Source of the DNA: Filosporella fistucella
Lineage: Eukaryota > Ascomycota > Leotiomycetes > Helotiales
Reading direction: 5' to 3'
DNA length: 64,000 bases
NCBI GenBank assembly: GCA_030077755.1
Contig: JAQJZZ010000019.1
Coordinates: 1,683,967-1,747,966, forward strand
The position numbers were made by a program, and so were the translations under genes. This document shows, one piece after another, positions 32,610-42,560 of the stretch (within the stretch, counting starts at the first letter, position 1; every line of letters begins with the position of its first letter). The notes below the pieces were generated by a model that saw only the letters and a program-made list of their open reading frames with translations, searched no databases and was not told the origin of the DNA.

Positions 32610-34526
32610 ATGGAGGGAACGTATGCTCAATCCACAGAGTGGAAGCCTGACGTGCCTACATCCTTGTATACAGCAACAGCGAACCGGAATCATACCGAGC
32701 TAGCACGATTGTTGAACATGCCTGCATTCATCGATATGGTCAATCAACCTGGCTCCAACGAGTACACACCTCTCCATATAGCCATACGTAACGACGACAT
32801 CACATCCGTCAAGCTTCTCTTAAAGTACGGCGCAGACCCAAAAGCGTGGTTTCCACGATGTGAAGGTCACTTTATCATGGAATCAACTTCACTTACCGAG
32901 GCAGCTGATCTTGGATTCTTGGAAATATTGGGGTTTCTGATCCAAAAGGGAGTCCCTGTGCCTTCCGTCGCATTGTATTATGCAACAGAATCCGGGCAAT
33001 TGGAATGTGTCAAGGAAATCTTTACCTGGCTAATAAGCCGCAACCGCGCTAAGTTTGATGATGGTGTTGATAAGACTACAGCGGTGGCGTTCGCCTTACA
33101 ATTAGCAGCGTCTGGATGGAGAAACGACATTGTTGAGTTTTTACTCGATAGTAAAGACGCTGATAAGACGGCTATCGATTGCGCCTTCTTAAGGGTGATG
33201 ATTCCTGACTTCGAGCATGACGACTACCCTATACGTAATTGCGTGCGCAAGAGGCCTGCTGAAGAAGCACGAAAAGCGAGAATCGAAGTTGTGAGACTAT
33301 TATTGGAAGCTGGAGCAGATGTCAATGCCTCAGACCGTCCTTCAGTGCGTGCTATGAGGCCGCTTCATGAAATGGCGCGCGAGGGTATACGAGGAAGAGA
33401 AATTTTCGATATGCTCCTAGAGAAAGACGTCGACGTGGAGTCTCTTAACAATAAGGGGACGGGTCATGAGGATGGAAGAACCCCGCTTTTTCAGGCTGTC
33501 ATAGCTGATGACGTCTATTTCACCAGAAGACTACTCGAGAAGGGGGCCGACATCACTCATATCGATCAATTCGGGAATACACTTCTACATGCTTCCATAT
33601 CCAACGAAACGCCAGCATGTGGGGCTATTATATCACTTCTTCTAGATCATGGTTTACTTTGTTCTGCCAGAAACTCTATCGGGAGAACGGCACTGCATGA
33701 AGCCGCGAGTCACGGAAATATAGAAGCAGTCAAGCTCCTCCTTTCCGCGAACCATGATCTGATTAATTGTAAAACAGCTGAGGGATGGTCGGCTTTCCAC
33801 TTTGTCGCTGATTCATATTTTGACCAGCAGAGAATCGATATATCAAAAGCACTTCTTGAGCATGGTGCAGACATTAACGCAGTGACTGCGGAAGGTTGGA
33901 CAGTTCTGCAACGAGCGGTCGCGGGCAATATTCGAGACACCACTCAATTTATCTCGTTCCTCTTGGAGAACGGTGCCGATGTGACTGTAACTGACAGGAC
34001 GGGGATGTTAGGGAATAGCTGGCCTGATCAATTATCAAGCGTTCCCGTGTCGGCAGAAATACGCGTAGCGAGAATCGTGGAGCCGGCGAGAGATTCATTG
34101 CTACACCTGGCTCTTGATATACGAAACACTAATACGACCCGAGCCTTGTGTCTACTGCTCGACAACGGCGCTGATATCGAATGGAGAGATGCTCAGGGCC
34201 GCACTCCCCTCTTACGGGCAGTAGGTAAATGGGATTCCACTGAAGACTTCGGAAGAAGATTACGAGAGGACTATTTGATGGAATTGATTACCAGGGGAGC
34301 AAACATTTGTGCAAGGGACAACGCAGGACGAGGACTTGAAGATTTGGTCATGAAAAAGGGATACACGGTCAGAATGATAAACGGGAGAGTAATTGAGTTC
34401 GAGAGGATTCCTGGTCCATTGACAAATGCACAACTTGCAGGGCTTGATAAAATGGGGAGGGGGAGAGGGAGGGGAAAGACACGAGAGATAGCAGCAGCAG
34501 TGAGAGGTCTAGCAAATGTTTATTAA
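32610..34526 (+). CDS. Ankyrin-repeat protein (638 aa)
   Basis: I start at ATG 32610 (MEGTYAQSTEWKPDVP) because an excellent GTGAGT donor at 32524 and an acceptor at 32585 suggest that the upstream frame is 5' UTR; the frame itself extends upstream to an ATG at 32541. The product is made of ankyrin repeats: canonical TPLHIAIRNDD, VKLLLKYGADP, VVRLLLEAGADVN, TPLFQAVIADD, RRLLEKGADI, TALHEAASHGNIEAVKLLLS, KALLEHGADIN, FLLENGADVTV, LLLDNGADIEW, and RTPLLRAV. The tail is basic and glycine-rich (GRGRGRGKTRE). No N-terminal NACHT, HET or kinase domain is present, so this is a stand-alone ankyrin protein, probably a cytosolic or nuclear protein-binding scaffold. Single coding exon. Confidence 0.85.
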   Translation: MEGTYAQSTEWKPDVPTSLYTATANRNHTELARLLNMPAFIDMVNQPGSNEYTPLHIAIRNDDITSVKLLLKYGADPKAWFPRCEGHFIMESTSLTEAADLGFLEILGFLIQKGVPVPSVALYYATESGQLECVKEIFTWLISRNRAKFDDGVDKTTAVAFALQLAASGWRNDIVEFLLDSKDADKTAIDCAFLRVMIPDFEHDDYPIRNCVRKRPAEEARKARIEVVRLLLEAGADVNASDRPSVRAMRPLHEMAREGIRGREIFDMLLEKDVDVESLNNKGTGHEDGRTPLFQAVIADDVYFTRRLLEKGADITHIDQFGNTLLHASISNETPACGAIISLLLDHGLLCSARNSIGRTALHEAASHGNIEAVKLLLSANHDLINCKTAEGWSAFHFVADSYFDQQRIDISKALLEHGADINAVTAEGWTVLQRAVAGNIRDTTQFISFLLENGADVTVTDRTGMLGNSWPDQLSSVPVSAEIRVARIVEPARDSLLHLALDIRNTNTTRALCLLLDNGADIEWRDAQGRTPLLRAVGKWDSTEDFGRRLREDYLMELITRGANICARDNAGRGLEDLVMKKGYTVRMINGRVIEFERIPGPLTNAQLAGLDKMGRGRGRGKTREIAAAVRGLANVY

Positions 34527-34719
34527 ACACTGGCGTCCTCCAATGAGAGTTACCAAATATGTAGTAATCCCCGTTCTGGAATTAGCGAGTGTTTTCTCAT
34601 GTCATGAAGAATGTTTGAAATCCTTATATCAAAAAGCTATTTAAGCTCAAGAAACGGCCTTATAACAAGTAGCAAGGGAATTAAATTAGGAGGAATTCGC
34701 TATTAAAAAAAAGGCTAAA

Positions 34720-35062
34720 TGTTACGGTCACGAGGTCACCGCAACAACGAACTAAGAACGGGACGGGAACCTCGCTGAGCTTCAGTAGTTCTGAGGACAG
34801 CATAAGGTTAGACGGGACATCACGAGGACGAAGTCATGTGATTGATCCCCAGGAACGAGGCAACCTAAGGGGATCCACGGATCCAATTGAGGATGAAGGT
34901 TCTATATAAGACTGGCAATTCTGCCATTAGATAGGAGCTTCGTGCTCAACTTCAAATAGTATTCTTTATACTTAGTAACATTGCAATTAGAACGTCTTCG
35001 TGATATACCTATCCCTTACCCAAAACATTGTATGAGCACCGACCCGTATAGCAACCGTTACA
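34720..35062 (+). mobile_element. Solo LTR (343 bp) with 5-bp target site duplication CTAAA
   Basis: The element begins TGTTACGG and ends CCGTTACA (TG...CA). It is flanked by CTAAA on the left (34715-34719) and CTAAA on the right (35063-35067). A TATA-like TCTATATAAG lies at about 34901, followed by a conserved leader. The same sequence occurs inverted at 38462-38806 as the 3' LTR of a Ty3/Gypsy element, there with C-to-T changes. No internal domain remains, so it arose by LTR-LTR recombination. It is nearly free of RIP-type change. Confidence 0.88.
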
Positions 35063-35506
35063 CTAAATAACAAACGTAAACGAAGAAGAATAAGGCTAAA
35101 ACTCAAGCTTTTAAGAATATCCCGATTCGGCCAAAGGCTCTCCTAACACCTAGGAAAGCTCCAATAGTCAAGAAAAAATTAGTGCGCTTCAAAAACGTAA
35201 TTAACGTCAATGAGGTGGTCCCTACCTTGGCAAAGACCTCAAAATCAGGCCGGGCGATAAAACCCTGCACATTTTTTGAGCAAGGCACAAACTATTAAAG
35301 CAACTGATAGATTGGATACTAATCTCTTTGTATTTTATTATTAAATCAATTGGTTAGGTGGTTAAATAGTTATTAAATTTTGAAGTCGTTGAAATAGACT
35401 GTCAGATTTGGTGGGTTGGCCCGTGCACACATAGGGACGCGCACGTGACCGGGAATTCGAGTAATTAATCCGCAACCTTTCCTTTGCCTCTTGCTTCCGA
35501 CCCCTT
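35063..35506 (+). other. Short orphan coding-like remnant and promoter of the F-box gene
   Basis: A plus-strand open stretch at about 35103-35297 (TQAFKNIPIRPKALLTPRKA ... SKSGRAIKPCTFF, stop TAA) has no start and ends in a basic SGRAIKP motif; it looks like the 3' tail of a lost gene. After it the sequence is AT-rich to 35360 and then becomes the promoter of the F-box gene. Confidence 0.35.
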
Positions 35507-37510
35507 ATGCTGCCCACCACTTTACAACAAAGCTTAATGATATCAACGACTTCATCAATCGAGGCTTTACCTCTGCTCATATTAGATCGCATTTGTGGAT
35601 ATCTGGATGGTGAGACTGCATTGCGACGCAACTTGGAATCGTTCGCTCTCGCGAGTAAATGTTGTCACTCTGCGGCTGAGGGACAGCTTTTTCGTCAGAT
35701 CCACTTCCAATTACTTGATCCTGACCAGCTGGAAGGTAGTTTGAGCCAATTGCGGAATGTTTTGGCTGGTGGGCGATACGGTCACGTGCGTCGACTTAAA
35801 ATATCATGGGCAAGGGATGAGACATTAACGCCAAGTCAAGATGAGGACACTGATGAAGACGGATACCGTACTGGCGGCTGGAATTTGCGCCCTTATATCT
35901 ACATGCACAAGTTTTGTCGCCCTTCCGAAAAATCTCTGAAAGGATACGGGGCATACAACCTCTCCCCTCGTCCAGAAATTTGGGCACGCCTAGGCCAATT
36001 CGTGAGCCACTTTCCCGGCCTTCAAGATTTGATATGGGCAGCCGGGGAGCAGATTCCTCCATCAATTCTTGCCATCGTTCTTGATAAAAAATGTCGTCTT
36101 CACCATCACAACTTTCGGCTCCGAAGCATGATTTCTGACAGGGACAATACCCAACATATTCCCCTACGAGATTATGCAGTCTGTCTACACAGCATCGTCC
36201 TTCGATTTGACTCTGTTAGCGACCACGACTCGCCAATTCATACCCAAGAGACTGCAATGCAGATAATGACTGCTATGACGCCAAATTTGAGGCATATATG
36301 TGCAATACAGACGCCAGCGTTAGGTGAAATCTCTCGCCGCCACACTCAGGAACTTGAAAGACCGGGTTGGAAAGAGCTTCTGCCTTCCAGAGTTTTACAG
36401 GGAGAAAATCCACCATCTATTCACCGAAACCTCCAGAGTTTGATCTTCGTAGGGTATGTGCCGCTTGGTCTAGATTTTTGGTCTCATTCCACGGATTTTT
36501 CCCAGCTGCGCTGCCTAGTCTCGCGATGGAATAACAATATAGGTACTGTGCTGGCTAACATCTCTGCAAAAGGAGAATTCGGCTCTTTGCAAAAGTTAAA
36601 GTTGGTAGAAATTCTCGATGAAAGCGAACAGACACAAAACGCATTCTACACCTTCCTCTCAAACTTGAATCCGCTCGAGCGACTAGAGCTCAAGGGCTAC
36701 GTCAGTCCCAAGGCTTTTGATGTCATCATTCAACACCATGGTAAGAATCTTCGTTCTTTGCTGCTTTCTCCAGAAGGCGACGAGGAATTGCGCAACCCGC
36801 TTGCCATGCTATCCGCCCCGGTGATGCAGCAATTAGCATGCCACAGCCCGTTCCTCAAGTATCTCTGCATTCCAATCAGTCGCACCCGCGGCGATAAGCA
36901 CGAAGTTGGAATCTACCGTTCCTTGAGCCAGCTCGCGAGCCTTGAACATGCGTCCCTAAAACTCATGTACACCATTGGTCCAGACGAAAAATTTTGGGAT
37001 GAAGAAAAGGACGGCCCGCATCCGATTTTGAGTGAACTTAACGAAGGGAGAGCAGGCAAGATTCCTATTGCTTATCTTAGGGAGGCGTTCAGTAACAGTG
37101 CTTTGGATGAGACTTTGGCGAGTGCGATCTTTGATTTGATTTCGAGCAAAGGCAAAGGTCGTTTGAGATATCTCCGGCTTGAGCCAATTAGAAAAGCCTG
37201 GCGGAACGACCCAGGTGTCGGTGAGGAGCAGTTCCAGGATACACTAGGGTGGTTCAATCGCTCGTATTTTTGCACGCGAGATTTTGACCGTGGTGGCAAG
37301 GTCACATTCAAGTTGCTGAATACCCAGAAATTGGAAGCTGCAGAGGAGCATTGGAAATTTCTGATGAGCGAGGAAGAAAAGTGGTATGGAGAGGAGGTTT
37401 TCGCAGAAGCTTTTAAGGATCTTTGGCCGAGAAAGACGGACGAATTGTGGAAAGATTGGCAGAGTCTTCCACTAGAATTAGAGGAGGATAGAAAACTCCA
37501 AGATGACTGA
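35507..37510 (+). CDS. F-box-type protein with degenerate leucine-rich repeats (667 aa)
   Basis: A single open frame. Residues about 17-60 (IEALPLLILDRICGYLDGET then ALASKCCHSAAEGQLFRQIH) fit an F-box-like helical motif: LP at the start, the I-L-x-x-I-x-x-Y-L core and a following helix. Beyond it the protein consists of irregular leucine-rich stretches (VRRLKISW, LQSLIFVGYVP, LQKLKLVEILDE, LERLELKGYVS, LRYLRLEPI), as in many lineage-expanded fungal F-box proteins. The C-terminus is acidic. Such proteins bind Skp1 and present substrates to SCF ubiquitin ligase; the substrate is unknown. Alternative ATG at 35537 (MISTTSS). Last intact gene before the telomere. Confidence 0.78.
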   Translation: MLPTTLQQSLMISTTSSIEALPLLILDRICGYLDGETALRRNLESFALASKCCHSAAEGQLFRQIHFQLLDPDQLEGSLSQLRNVLAGGRYGHVRRLKISWARDETLTPSQDEDTDEDGYRTGGWNLRPYIYMHKFCRPSEKSLKGYGAYNLSPRPEIWARLGQFVSHFPGLQDLIWAAGEQIPPSILAIVLDKKCRLHHHNFRLRSMISDRDNTQHIPLRDYAVCLHSIVLRFDSVSDHDSPIHTQETAMQIMTAMTPNLRHICAIQTPALGEISRRHTQELERPGWKELLPSRVLQGENPPSIHRNLQSLIFVGYVPLGLDFWSHSTDFSQLRCLVSRWNNNIGTVLANISAKGEFGSLQKLKLVEILDESEQTQNAFYTFLSNLNPLERLELKGYVSPKAFDVIIQHHGKNLRSLLLSPEGDEELRNPLAMLSAPVMQQLACHSPFLKYLCIPISRTRGDKHEVGIYRSLSQLASLEHASLKLMYTIGPDEKFWDEEKDGPHPILSELNEGRAGKIPIAYLREAFSNSALDETLASAIFDLISSKGKGRLRYLRLEPIRKAWRNDPGVGEEQFQDTLGWFNRSYFCTRDFDRGGKVTFKLLNTQKLEAAEEHWKFLMSEEEKWYGEEVFAEAFKDLWPRKTDELWKDWQSLPLELEEDRKLQDD

Positions 37511-37933
37511 AATCATGAAACATTTTAGGGGCCTTGTCACGTGTGGCATACGATGCAAATATGGATCATAAATATCTTCCTTTTTCATACGAGTGGCTAC
37601 ATAACAAGTATTTGACTAGGTACTGTTGTCCCTCTGTTGCTTAGGGGTGTCTTTTGATGATCAAAGAAGCTTCGTCGAATCTGTCCCAGTAAGAGTGGAA
37701 GCCTGAACTTGCCTTGAATGGTATTACCTTCATTTTGCCCAGAGCAACGACAAGTGGATGGTATCTTGAACTTTTTACCTCATACAAGTCATCTTCTACA
37801 GCAAGTGGCTGGCTCTGTCAGTCTTCCAAAATTGAAATGCTCACTGTTTGAATTCTAAATTCATTATTTTGGTCTTAGGAATATAGTTACTTCTAGCTTA
37901 TATTCTGAGTATCTTATTTAAATAATCATATTC
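37511..37933. other. Intergenic, nothing recognised
   Basis: About 420 bp between the F-box stop and the chitin-binding remnant. No supported frame. Confidence 0.4.
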
Positions 37934-38122
37934 TCAAGCACAATTTCCAAACAGAGTCTGGCAACCATTTTGTATCGTACAGAAAGCATCCGTACTGCCA
38001 CAGTTCCCCTGGACTGAATAACAATCCTCAAATCCGCTGCCCACGCACATAGCATTAACTGCTGATGCAGTTCCACATTTACCATCCAAAGACACAGGCA
38101 TACAGCTACCGAATAGTATCTG
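37934..38122 (-). pseudogene. 3' fragment of a LysM/chitin-binding gene, truncated at the subtelomeric repeat
   Basis: Read on minus, the frame gives PGQILFGSCMPVSLDGKCG and continues with one complete ChtBD1 module (GKCGTASA ... GNCGSTDAFCTIQNGCQTLF) to a TGA at 37936-37934. The order 'LysM end, then SLDG(K/R)CG chitin-binding module' is the same as in the intact protein at 29267-31781 (VPISLDGRCGD). The 5' part is missing: the fragment is cut at the GTCCAGG edge of the subtelomeric repeat. It is therefore the C-terminal end of a second, lost LysM protein on the opposite strand. The module itself is free of stops. Confidence 0.8.
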
Positions 38123-38461
38123 TCCAGGTCGCGGGCGGCCACGCTTCGCCCCCGCGATCCTCGATAGCGACCGTAATAGAGATAAATTAATCTAGGGCCA
38201 AATTAGGTGCTAATCGGATATAAATAGGCTAGGAATTAATCGCGTATCGCATGCCCTTTATTCCTTACCTTTATCTTAATTATAACTTCTCTAATTTCAT
38301 TTTAATAAGGACCTAGGCTTATTACGTGGTATTATATAATATTATATTAAGCTTAATCATAAAGCATTACCCGATTTAATAATATATAATATTATATAAT
38401 ATTTAATCCTACTTACCTTAAAATAATCTCATTATTATAACTATTACTTATCCTAATATTA
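38122..38461 (+). repeat. Partial copy of the 779-bp subtelomeric repeat (copy 0)
   Basis: Starts with the same GTCCAGGT(C/T)GCGGGCGG edge as the copies at 51581 and 52360 and follows them for about 340 bp to CTTATCCTAATATTA, where an LTR interrupts it. It lacks part of the GC-rich start (the GGCCGGCTAAGCGAG segment). Many C-to-T and G-to-A differences from copy 2. Confidence 0.85.
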
Positions 38462-38806
38462 TATAACGGTTATTATACGGGCCGATGCTCATATAATGTT
38501 TCTGGGCAAGGGATAGGTATATTATAAAGACGTTTGGTTTGCAATGTTATTAAGTATAAAGAATACTATTTAAAGTTAAGCATGAAGCTCCTATTTAATG
38601 GCAAAAGTGCTAGTCTTATATAAAACCTTTATTCTCAATGGATCCTCTTAGGAGCCCAAGGCTCTAAAGCTCTTGGCACCTTAGATCCTAAGGGTCTAAC
38701 AGGATCTAATTAGTCACGTGACCTAGGGTCTCCTTCCTAATGGGTGTCCCCGTTAGCTAAGCCTATGGTCCACTAATCTCGTGACTTATTTATTATAACC
38801 GTAATA
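38462..38806 (-). mobile_element. 3' LTR of Ty3/Gypsy element 1 (RIP-decayed, minus orientation)
   Basis: Reverse complement of the solo LTR at 34720-35062 over its full ~345 bp, with C-to-T decay (end TATAACGG for TGTAACGG). Directly inward, read on minus, lies a polypurine tract (AAAAGGGGAATAA), as expected just 5' of a 3' LTR, so this is not a solo LTR. Confidence 0.8.
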
Positions 38807-41046
38807 TTATTCCCCTTTTAGGCTAGTGTGGTCTCCACGCTTAAGTATGCCAAAGGAAATATCAATGACCGTTTATAGCTATCCTTTTCTTCTTATTATA
38901 ATACTTAAGATTTTTAAATATAAATAATAAGTACTTCTTTCCAAAACTATTAATTCCTACGGTTCGCTTGCTATGCCATATTCTAATTATACTTAATACT
39001 AGCGCTAATGCGTGATTTTAAATAAAAAGTCCTAATGGTATAAGGAATATATAAGGAGGGGCACAAAATGTAATGCTCTTTAAATATCCATAAATAATCT
39101 TTAAAGTCTTTAGGCTAAGGAGAATCGTTTAAAATTTAAATAAAATATGGCCTTTAAGGCTATTATAGCTGGCTTGGCTTATATCCGCGAGCTTAAATAA
39201 TATTAGCAAGAGCTACGCGATCGTGGCCGCGAAATGGTCTATAAGGGCCTACGTACTCTTAATAAACTTAACGCTATAAAAGCTTATGAGCAAAAAGAGG
39301 CATAAAGGGTTATAACCTCCCCTGCTTCCCGAGTTCCTCTTTCCTCTTATGCTCCTCCTAATTTTAACCCTCTCGGGGCACCTTTCTTATCCTTATACGA
39401 GGTTCCTCCCTCCACCCCTTTTAGTAGTGCGGAGCTATTAGATTTCTTTAATAAGGCTTTTTAGGCAAATCTTAATTTATCCAATAAAATTTATTAAGGA
39501 GTTCCGGGCAGCAAAGGTTTAACCTAAGCTCTTATATATTTTCTAAATATAGGTAATCCTTTTATTTAATTAAATACTTAATTATTTTATTAACCTTTTT
39601 ATAATTTAAAATTCTTTTTACCTCATATTTTATAAGTGGGTTAATTGGTTTTATTTTAATATTAGGGGTAAGTGGTGCCCTTAATAGTGCTAGTTTAAGG
39701 AGGGAAATGTGAAATACCGGGTATATCTTTATATTCTTAGATAACTAAAATTAATAATTTATTAGTCCCTTAACCTTAATAATTTTAAATGGTCCTAATT
39801 TCTTATGGTCTAATTTATTACTTAATCGCTTTATTTAAATATTATAATAAATTAAGTAAACTTTATCCCTCTCTTTAAGTATAGGTTCCATATTATATCC
39901 TTTATTATAATATGACGCTAATCTTTTCGCGAAGAATTATATATCTTTTATAAGCTCCTAATATAGCGATTTTAATTGGTCTACCTATATAATAGCTTCT
40001 TTAGCCATGACCGAAGTTGGCTTGGGTGTCTTATAAGCCATTGGGTTATAGCCATAATTGGCATAAAACGGTGAGACCTAAATTATCTCCGTGCTCGCGC
40101 TATTATATGCGAATTGCGTAATAGGAAGCATTTTTACCTAGTTATCCTATTGGTAATTCACGTAATACCGTAAATATGTTTCTATTATCTAATTTAAACG
40201 TTCCATTTAACCATTTATTTACGGGTAAAACGATATTAATAGTTTATGCTTTATTTTAAGTAATATGATAAGTATTATCCAGAATTTCAAAATAAAGAGC
40301 TTATCTCGATCTAAAATGATTTCTTCTAATATCCCATGATTAATAATAATAACTTTTATAAATATATAAGCCAAATCCTCGGCTATATTTGCTTTTAAGT
40401 ATAGTATTATATACGCATACTTAATAGGCCTATCCATAATAATAAGGATAGAGTTATATACCTTATTTGTGACTAGTTCCTTAAAAGGAGGAAGTTTAAT
40501 TATAAAGTCTTAAGCGATAGACTTTTATAATTATAAAGGCGTTTTTGATAATTTTAGCATATCCTTTAAAGCTTATTAGGAAGACTTATTCTAAATGCAA
40601 GTATTACATGTAATAACGATTTCTTTAACCATTTTCCTTATTCCCGGAAAGTAATAATCCATAGATATTCTTTTTATTATTTTAAAGGTACCCTAATATT
40701 TATAAGCTAATAAATTATAATATTTAGCGACGAATTCCTTCCTAAGTGCTAATGGCATAAATACCCGATTATTATATAATAAAATTCCGTTCTTAAATAT
40801 AAATTATTCTTATATAATTTCATTATCCTATTTATCCTTATTCCTTTAATACTTATTCCATAGGCGCTTGTCCTAAGGGCTTATGCTTAACTTGGCGAGT
40901 GCTATTAATTCCATTTTATTATATATTAAGGATTTTCCCTCTTCCTTAAATATCGCGTAAAAAACGTATATCTTATTTTTAAGGTATTCTGGTTTTCGGC
41001 TAAAGGCGTCCGCCCTAGCGTTTTCCGTTCTCTTTATATAGGAAAT
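38807..41046 (-). mobile_element. Ty3/Gypsy element 1, 3' part of pol (integrase side), RIP-decayed
   Basis: The clearest coding relic is 40437-40219 on minus: DRPIKYAYIILYLKANIAED then NHGILEEIILDRDKLFILKF and LLKIKHKLLISFYP, the integrase core region with the DRD-x-x-F motif. At the right end (about 41046-40950) the frame reads YIKRTENARADAFSRKPEYL, the RNase H to integrase linker typical of Ty3/Gypsy pol. Frequent TAA/TAG in place of Gln/Trp codons show RIP. Interrupted at 41046 by element 2. Confidence 0.78.
39120..39500 (+). pseudogene. Possible relic of a pogo-type transposase C-terminus
   Basis: On plus, inside element 1 territory, a decayed frame reads ELRDRGREMVYKGLRTLNKL followed by a Ser/Pro-rich tail (APPNFNPLGAPFLSLYEVPP). 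The pattern 'L-R-x-R-G-x-E-M-x-x-x-G-L-x-x-L-x-x-L' before a low-complexity end is familiar from C-termini of fungal pogo-like (CENP-B-type) transposases. The catalytic part is not seen here, so the assignment is tentative. The AT-rich stretch to 39720 has no other readable content. Confidence 0.35.
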
Positions 41047-41237
41047 TGTGAGACGTATAAATGGGAGGCAATTTAATAAGTAAAATAAGTTATATTCTAG
41101 TATGAGACTAAATTCTAGCCTTTTGGAATGCCAGAATTGGACTATTTAAGGGGTGCCTAAGGGGTTCCTATAAACTACCAAATATAACCGAATAGTCAAG
41201 GTTATATAAAATTATAATTCCAATTATATACCTAATA
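41047..41237 (-). repeat. 3' LTR of element 2 (191 bp)
   Basis: Same length and ends as 48771-48961. The two LTRs differ almost only by transitions, consistent with RIP after insertion. Confidence 0.85.
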
Positions 41238-41949
41238 AGATTCCCCCCTTTTAATAATGCTATCCTAGCATTAATTCCTAGGCCTCATTAATTCCCGTAA
41301 TAGTGATTAAAAGCCACCGTATTACCTATATCTCCTTATAAGAGTTTAGTTTAATTAAGTATAATATAAGAGTGCTATTATAAAATTATATTTTAGCCTA
41401 TTAAGGTGTAACTAATCTCATAAGTTATAATTCCTATATAGGGAAATAGCTCTAATAGGGCCCTAATTGGCTCCTATGCTCCCCGGGTATTATGCCATTT
41501 CACAACTTTTATTTGCTTTAGCCGCGTGGCTTAGCATATGGGAATAGCTTTATATTTAGTCCGAGTTTGCATTAAAGAGCAAATAAATTCGCCTGGTTCC
41601 TATGATCTTGCTTTCCCATACTTATAAACCTAAGGTTTTAATTGGCTAAAGGGCCCGAATTTGCGCGTAAGGCTAAGTGATCTAGAAAACTAAATCACTA
41701 CATAATAGCAAACGCGTTTAATTAGCTATATAAAACTTCGGAATAGTTAAAGCTATTTATTACCCTAAAATAGCTTAAGGCAGGAACCATTTAAGTAATA
41801 ATCCAGAAGTTAGGATTAGGCTAAGCTTATTTATATAAATAGTGGCTCCCTTTTAACTTTTAACTTCTTTTTTTTAAGCTTATAATAACCTTTATATAAT
41901 AGCGTGTGCTTCTTCCTTCTTTTATTCCTTAATCTTTAATCTTCTTTAT

Positions 41950-42560
41950 CTTTTTAATCTTTATTCTTTTTTAGCTTTATCATGGGTCTTCTTATACCAG
42001 GTTATAGCGGCTGTAACGTTATTATTAATAGGCCTCATAAGCGCAAGCGTAGTAATAAGGTTAATACTTGGCCTATTATTTTTCGCTATTAAAAATGCTT
42101 AAAGCATACTTTAATTAATCCTTCCTATACTTATATTACTCGAGTAGGAAAGTCTACGTGTACTTATTATATTAAAATAAGTAGTGTTTATAAGAAGGTG
42201 AGTCTCCTTTTAGGCTATTATAATAATATTAATAGGTTTAGATTCCCGTTAATCTATATTAAATCTATCGCGAAATTAAGGATTATACCAAAGAATTTAA
42301 CGAGTTCATGGCTTTAAATAAGGGTAAGGAGCTTATTAATATTAATAAGGGTTTTCTTACGATTTAATTAATTAGCTAGGGAATAAAGGATAGCTCTAAT
42401 ATTTTAAAGAGGGGTAATATAAATGCTAAGGACATTTTTACTTTTAAAGGATTTCCCGTTATAAGTTTTCCTCCCCTTATTTACTAGTGCCTGCTAATAT
42501 CTTATAATTATACTTGCGTTTATATTAAAAGTATATGGAATTTTATATTAAGCTTTAATA
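41950..42560 (+). pseudogene. Decayed plus-strand frame inside element 2, unknown
   Basis: A readable plus-strand stretch (THINPSYTYITRVGKSTCTYY-like, with KKVSLLLGYYNN and further text) runs against the orientation of element 2 and is not pol. Short Cys-bearing motifs and the general look recall the pair of decayed genes at 57694 and 60004, so a third member of that family may have inserted here. An LTR-like TGTGAAAT...CCCGGG edge lies at about 41484-41505 on minus. Weak evidence. Confidence 0.25.
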
